64,000 bases of DNA, from positions 1,230,452 through 1,294,451 of the forward strand of contig NW_002060952.1 in assembly GCF_000150275.1 (NCBI RefSeq), in the 5' to 3' direction. A model generated the notes under the pieces. That model was not told the DNA's origin. It worked only from the letters and a program-made list of their open reading frames with translations, and made no database searches. Positions 62,601-64,000 of this stretch are shown piece after piece (position 1 is the stretch's first letter; each line of letters begins with the position of its first letter). Source of the DNA: Trichoplax adhaerens (Eukaryota > Placozoa > Uniplacotomia > Trichoplacea > Trichoplacidae). The translations under genes and the position numbers were made by a program.

Positions 62601-64000
62601 ATATTTGCAATGCACTTGCCTACTATTTAAACAAAATAATGATGCCACATATTCGTAGTATAGATCAATTTGAGCATCCACTGTTCGGTCTCTTCGTAAA
62701 GCAGACAGACAGTTTTTTTCAATGTCAACATTTTTTGTTTTTGAATCCAATTTTTATATCTCACCAATCAGGCGCCTAAGGAATGGTCTTATATTTGTTA
62801 CAAAATCTCTTAAGATCCTTGCATATAGAAATTCTAGTGAACACTGTAGGTAATACAGCAGATGCGGTCAAATTAATTAATCCCTATCACACAAGAATCA
62901 GATTAAAATTTATGATTGCGTCTTGATCCTGCTTTATTTGTGTACTTATTATTCTCTCATCAAGATAAACTCAATGGGTAGGATTGATAACGACTATGGA
63001 AGGAATTAAGAAGTTGTATCATTTTGACACAAATATATTTTAATATTATCTGAGCCTCCTATGCTACCATTTCGGTCTCGATTATTTCATACTTTTTGAT
63101 TCTAACGTTGATATCAACTATCGTCTGGATTATTAATATTATAGTCAGTAATATTCAATGCATTAAAAAAACAAAGAGAAAAGAAAGATTTATAAGCCGT
63201 CTGAAATAACCACGGGATAAGTTATTCATTATAAATTCAACTTCAAATGATGAAGGGAAAAATACTCCTTGACTTAAATAATCACTTTATATACAGGATA
63301 GGATTCACTTGGTGGCTAATAATATTTACTTATTGCTAGCGTGTATATAAAACACAGTTTACTGTATATTAAAGTATAGCAATATTGAAATCTTATATTG
63401 TATACGAGTTTCTTAAAATATCAATAATTGCAAAGTTGTCAATGATCAGATGGCTTTAATAATATTGTAAATTGTACATAAGGCTAAGTAAAATGCATCA
63501 AAAGATAACATTGGATGATTTAATTCTAAGTCAACATTCTTAAAGCCATCCACGATTAATCAATAGTAGATATTAATACAATGCCTGAATCCAAAATGGA
63601 ATCAATAGGACGATAAAGAAAAAAATAAAATGATAAATGATAAATGATTCGCCATCAAGTACAAAGTTAAAAGGGGCTTATGACTGGCATTTTAAGACTA
63701 AAGATAAGTAAGCCAGGATACTGATGGTATTCTGTACGATACGCAAAACAACATTGCCTACGGTAGCGTTTTCACAATATCCTGAAGAAAATTTAATTCA
63801 GTAAAGAATCCAATCGATACTATAAAATGCATCGATTGCACTATAGCTAAGGTAATAGCGATCAACATTTAGCTTCTACCAACAAACAAAAGATGTATCA
63901 AAAATTAAAGCGATTTTCAACCAGATAACCTTAATTATAGCAATGGCGAATTAGAAGCAGTAATGTAGTGTGCATTTATCCTGTAAGTCATTCGAGTACA
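56663..64000. other. AT-rich spacer, no gene assigned
   Basis: About 7.3 kb upstream of the SLC6 exons. One stretch on the - strand (58000 to 57902) reads KKIWGSNVINPTPWILFMIV then YIIYNVGSNM, is TM-like, and ends with a GT donor in the phase required by the SLC6 exon, but lacks the family's WRFP motif; I do not assign it. Other frames (59891-60109, 61659-61844, 62549-62779) show nothing conserved. Confidence 0.35.
60110..60555. repeat. Degenerate tandem repeat, about 155-bp unit, two to three copies
   Basis: Blocks beginning CAGTAAAATTTTAAATTAAG (about 60238) and GGTAGTAAAATTTCAAATTT (about 60392) align along their length: GATATGTATCTACGGAAGTA against AATGTATCTATGGAAGAACA, AAGTGTAAAATTGTTTAAG against AAAGTAAAATTGTCTAAG, and AAAGTACGTGCAGCGCTC against AAATACGTGCATTGCT. 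A weaker copy seems to start near 60110. The copies are old and indel-rich. Confidence 0.6.

Noticed and set aside
62549-62779. 76-codon + strand frame
   Set aside because: No conserved pattern on either strand; probably chance.

Overview
The window looks like AT-rich nuclear DNA from a simple animal. It holds single-exon class A GPCRs in a loose tandem array, animal-type intron-rich genes with short GT-AG introns (G3BP/Rasputin, TM9SF3, an SLC6 transporter), long gene-poor AT-rich spacers, and no bacterial or viral gene organisation. A placozoan such as Trichoplax fits best; this is inferred from gene style and content, not from a database match.

Layout. 1-21 kb: three intact intronless rhodopsin-like receptors on the + strand (1271-2275, 9046-10083, 19964-21037) plus two decayed receptor fragments (about 7060-7422 and 8645-8905), separated by long spacers that include a diverged 300-bp tandem duplication. 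22.9-23.7 kb: a strikingly cytosine-depleted + strand. 23.8-30 kb, - strand: two S10 serine carboxypeptidase copies. The first (23822-25183) keeps the whole family fold and catalytic triad in one frame but carries two in-frame stops; the second (28438-29886) is intact, with a signal peptide and a C-terminal hydrophobic tail. 30.1-30.7 kb: three tandem minisatellite units carrying TACAG/CTGTA pentamers.

32.2-38.6 kb, - strand: a complete 18-exon TM9SF3-type nonaspanin gene (582 residues), reconstructed exon by exon, with 18-bp and 36-bp micro-exons. 38.7-40.2 kb: a dense field of TACAG/CTGTA pentamers in alternating orientation, just upstream of that gene. It lies in a 5.3-kb head-to-head spacer shared with a complete 13-exon G3BP gene on the + strand (43877-46696, 432 residues). 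48.7-49.0 kb: a roughly 105-bp minisatellite. 49.5-56.6 kb, - strand: a 12-exon SLC6-type Na+-dependent transporter from TM2 to the C terminus; I could not find its TM1 or the usual NVWRFP motif. 56.7-64 kb: spacer with a degenerate tandem repeat and no gene I recognise.

Functionally the genes are unrelated housekeeping and sensory genes (stress-granule RNA binding, endomembrane trafficking, peptide trimming, amino acid/transmitter uptake, chemoreception), not an operon-like system. The most unusual items are the pentamer field beside two gene starts, the frame-preserved carboxypeptidase pseudogene, the birth-and-death GPCR array whose members all lack the TM6 toggle tryptophan, and the SLC6 gene with no visible TM1.
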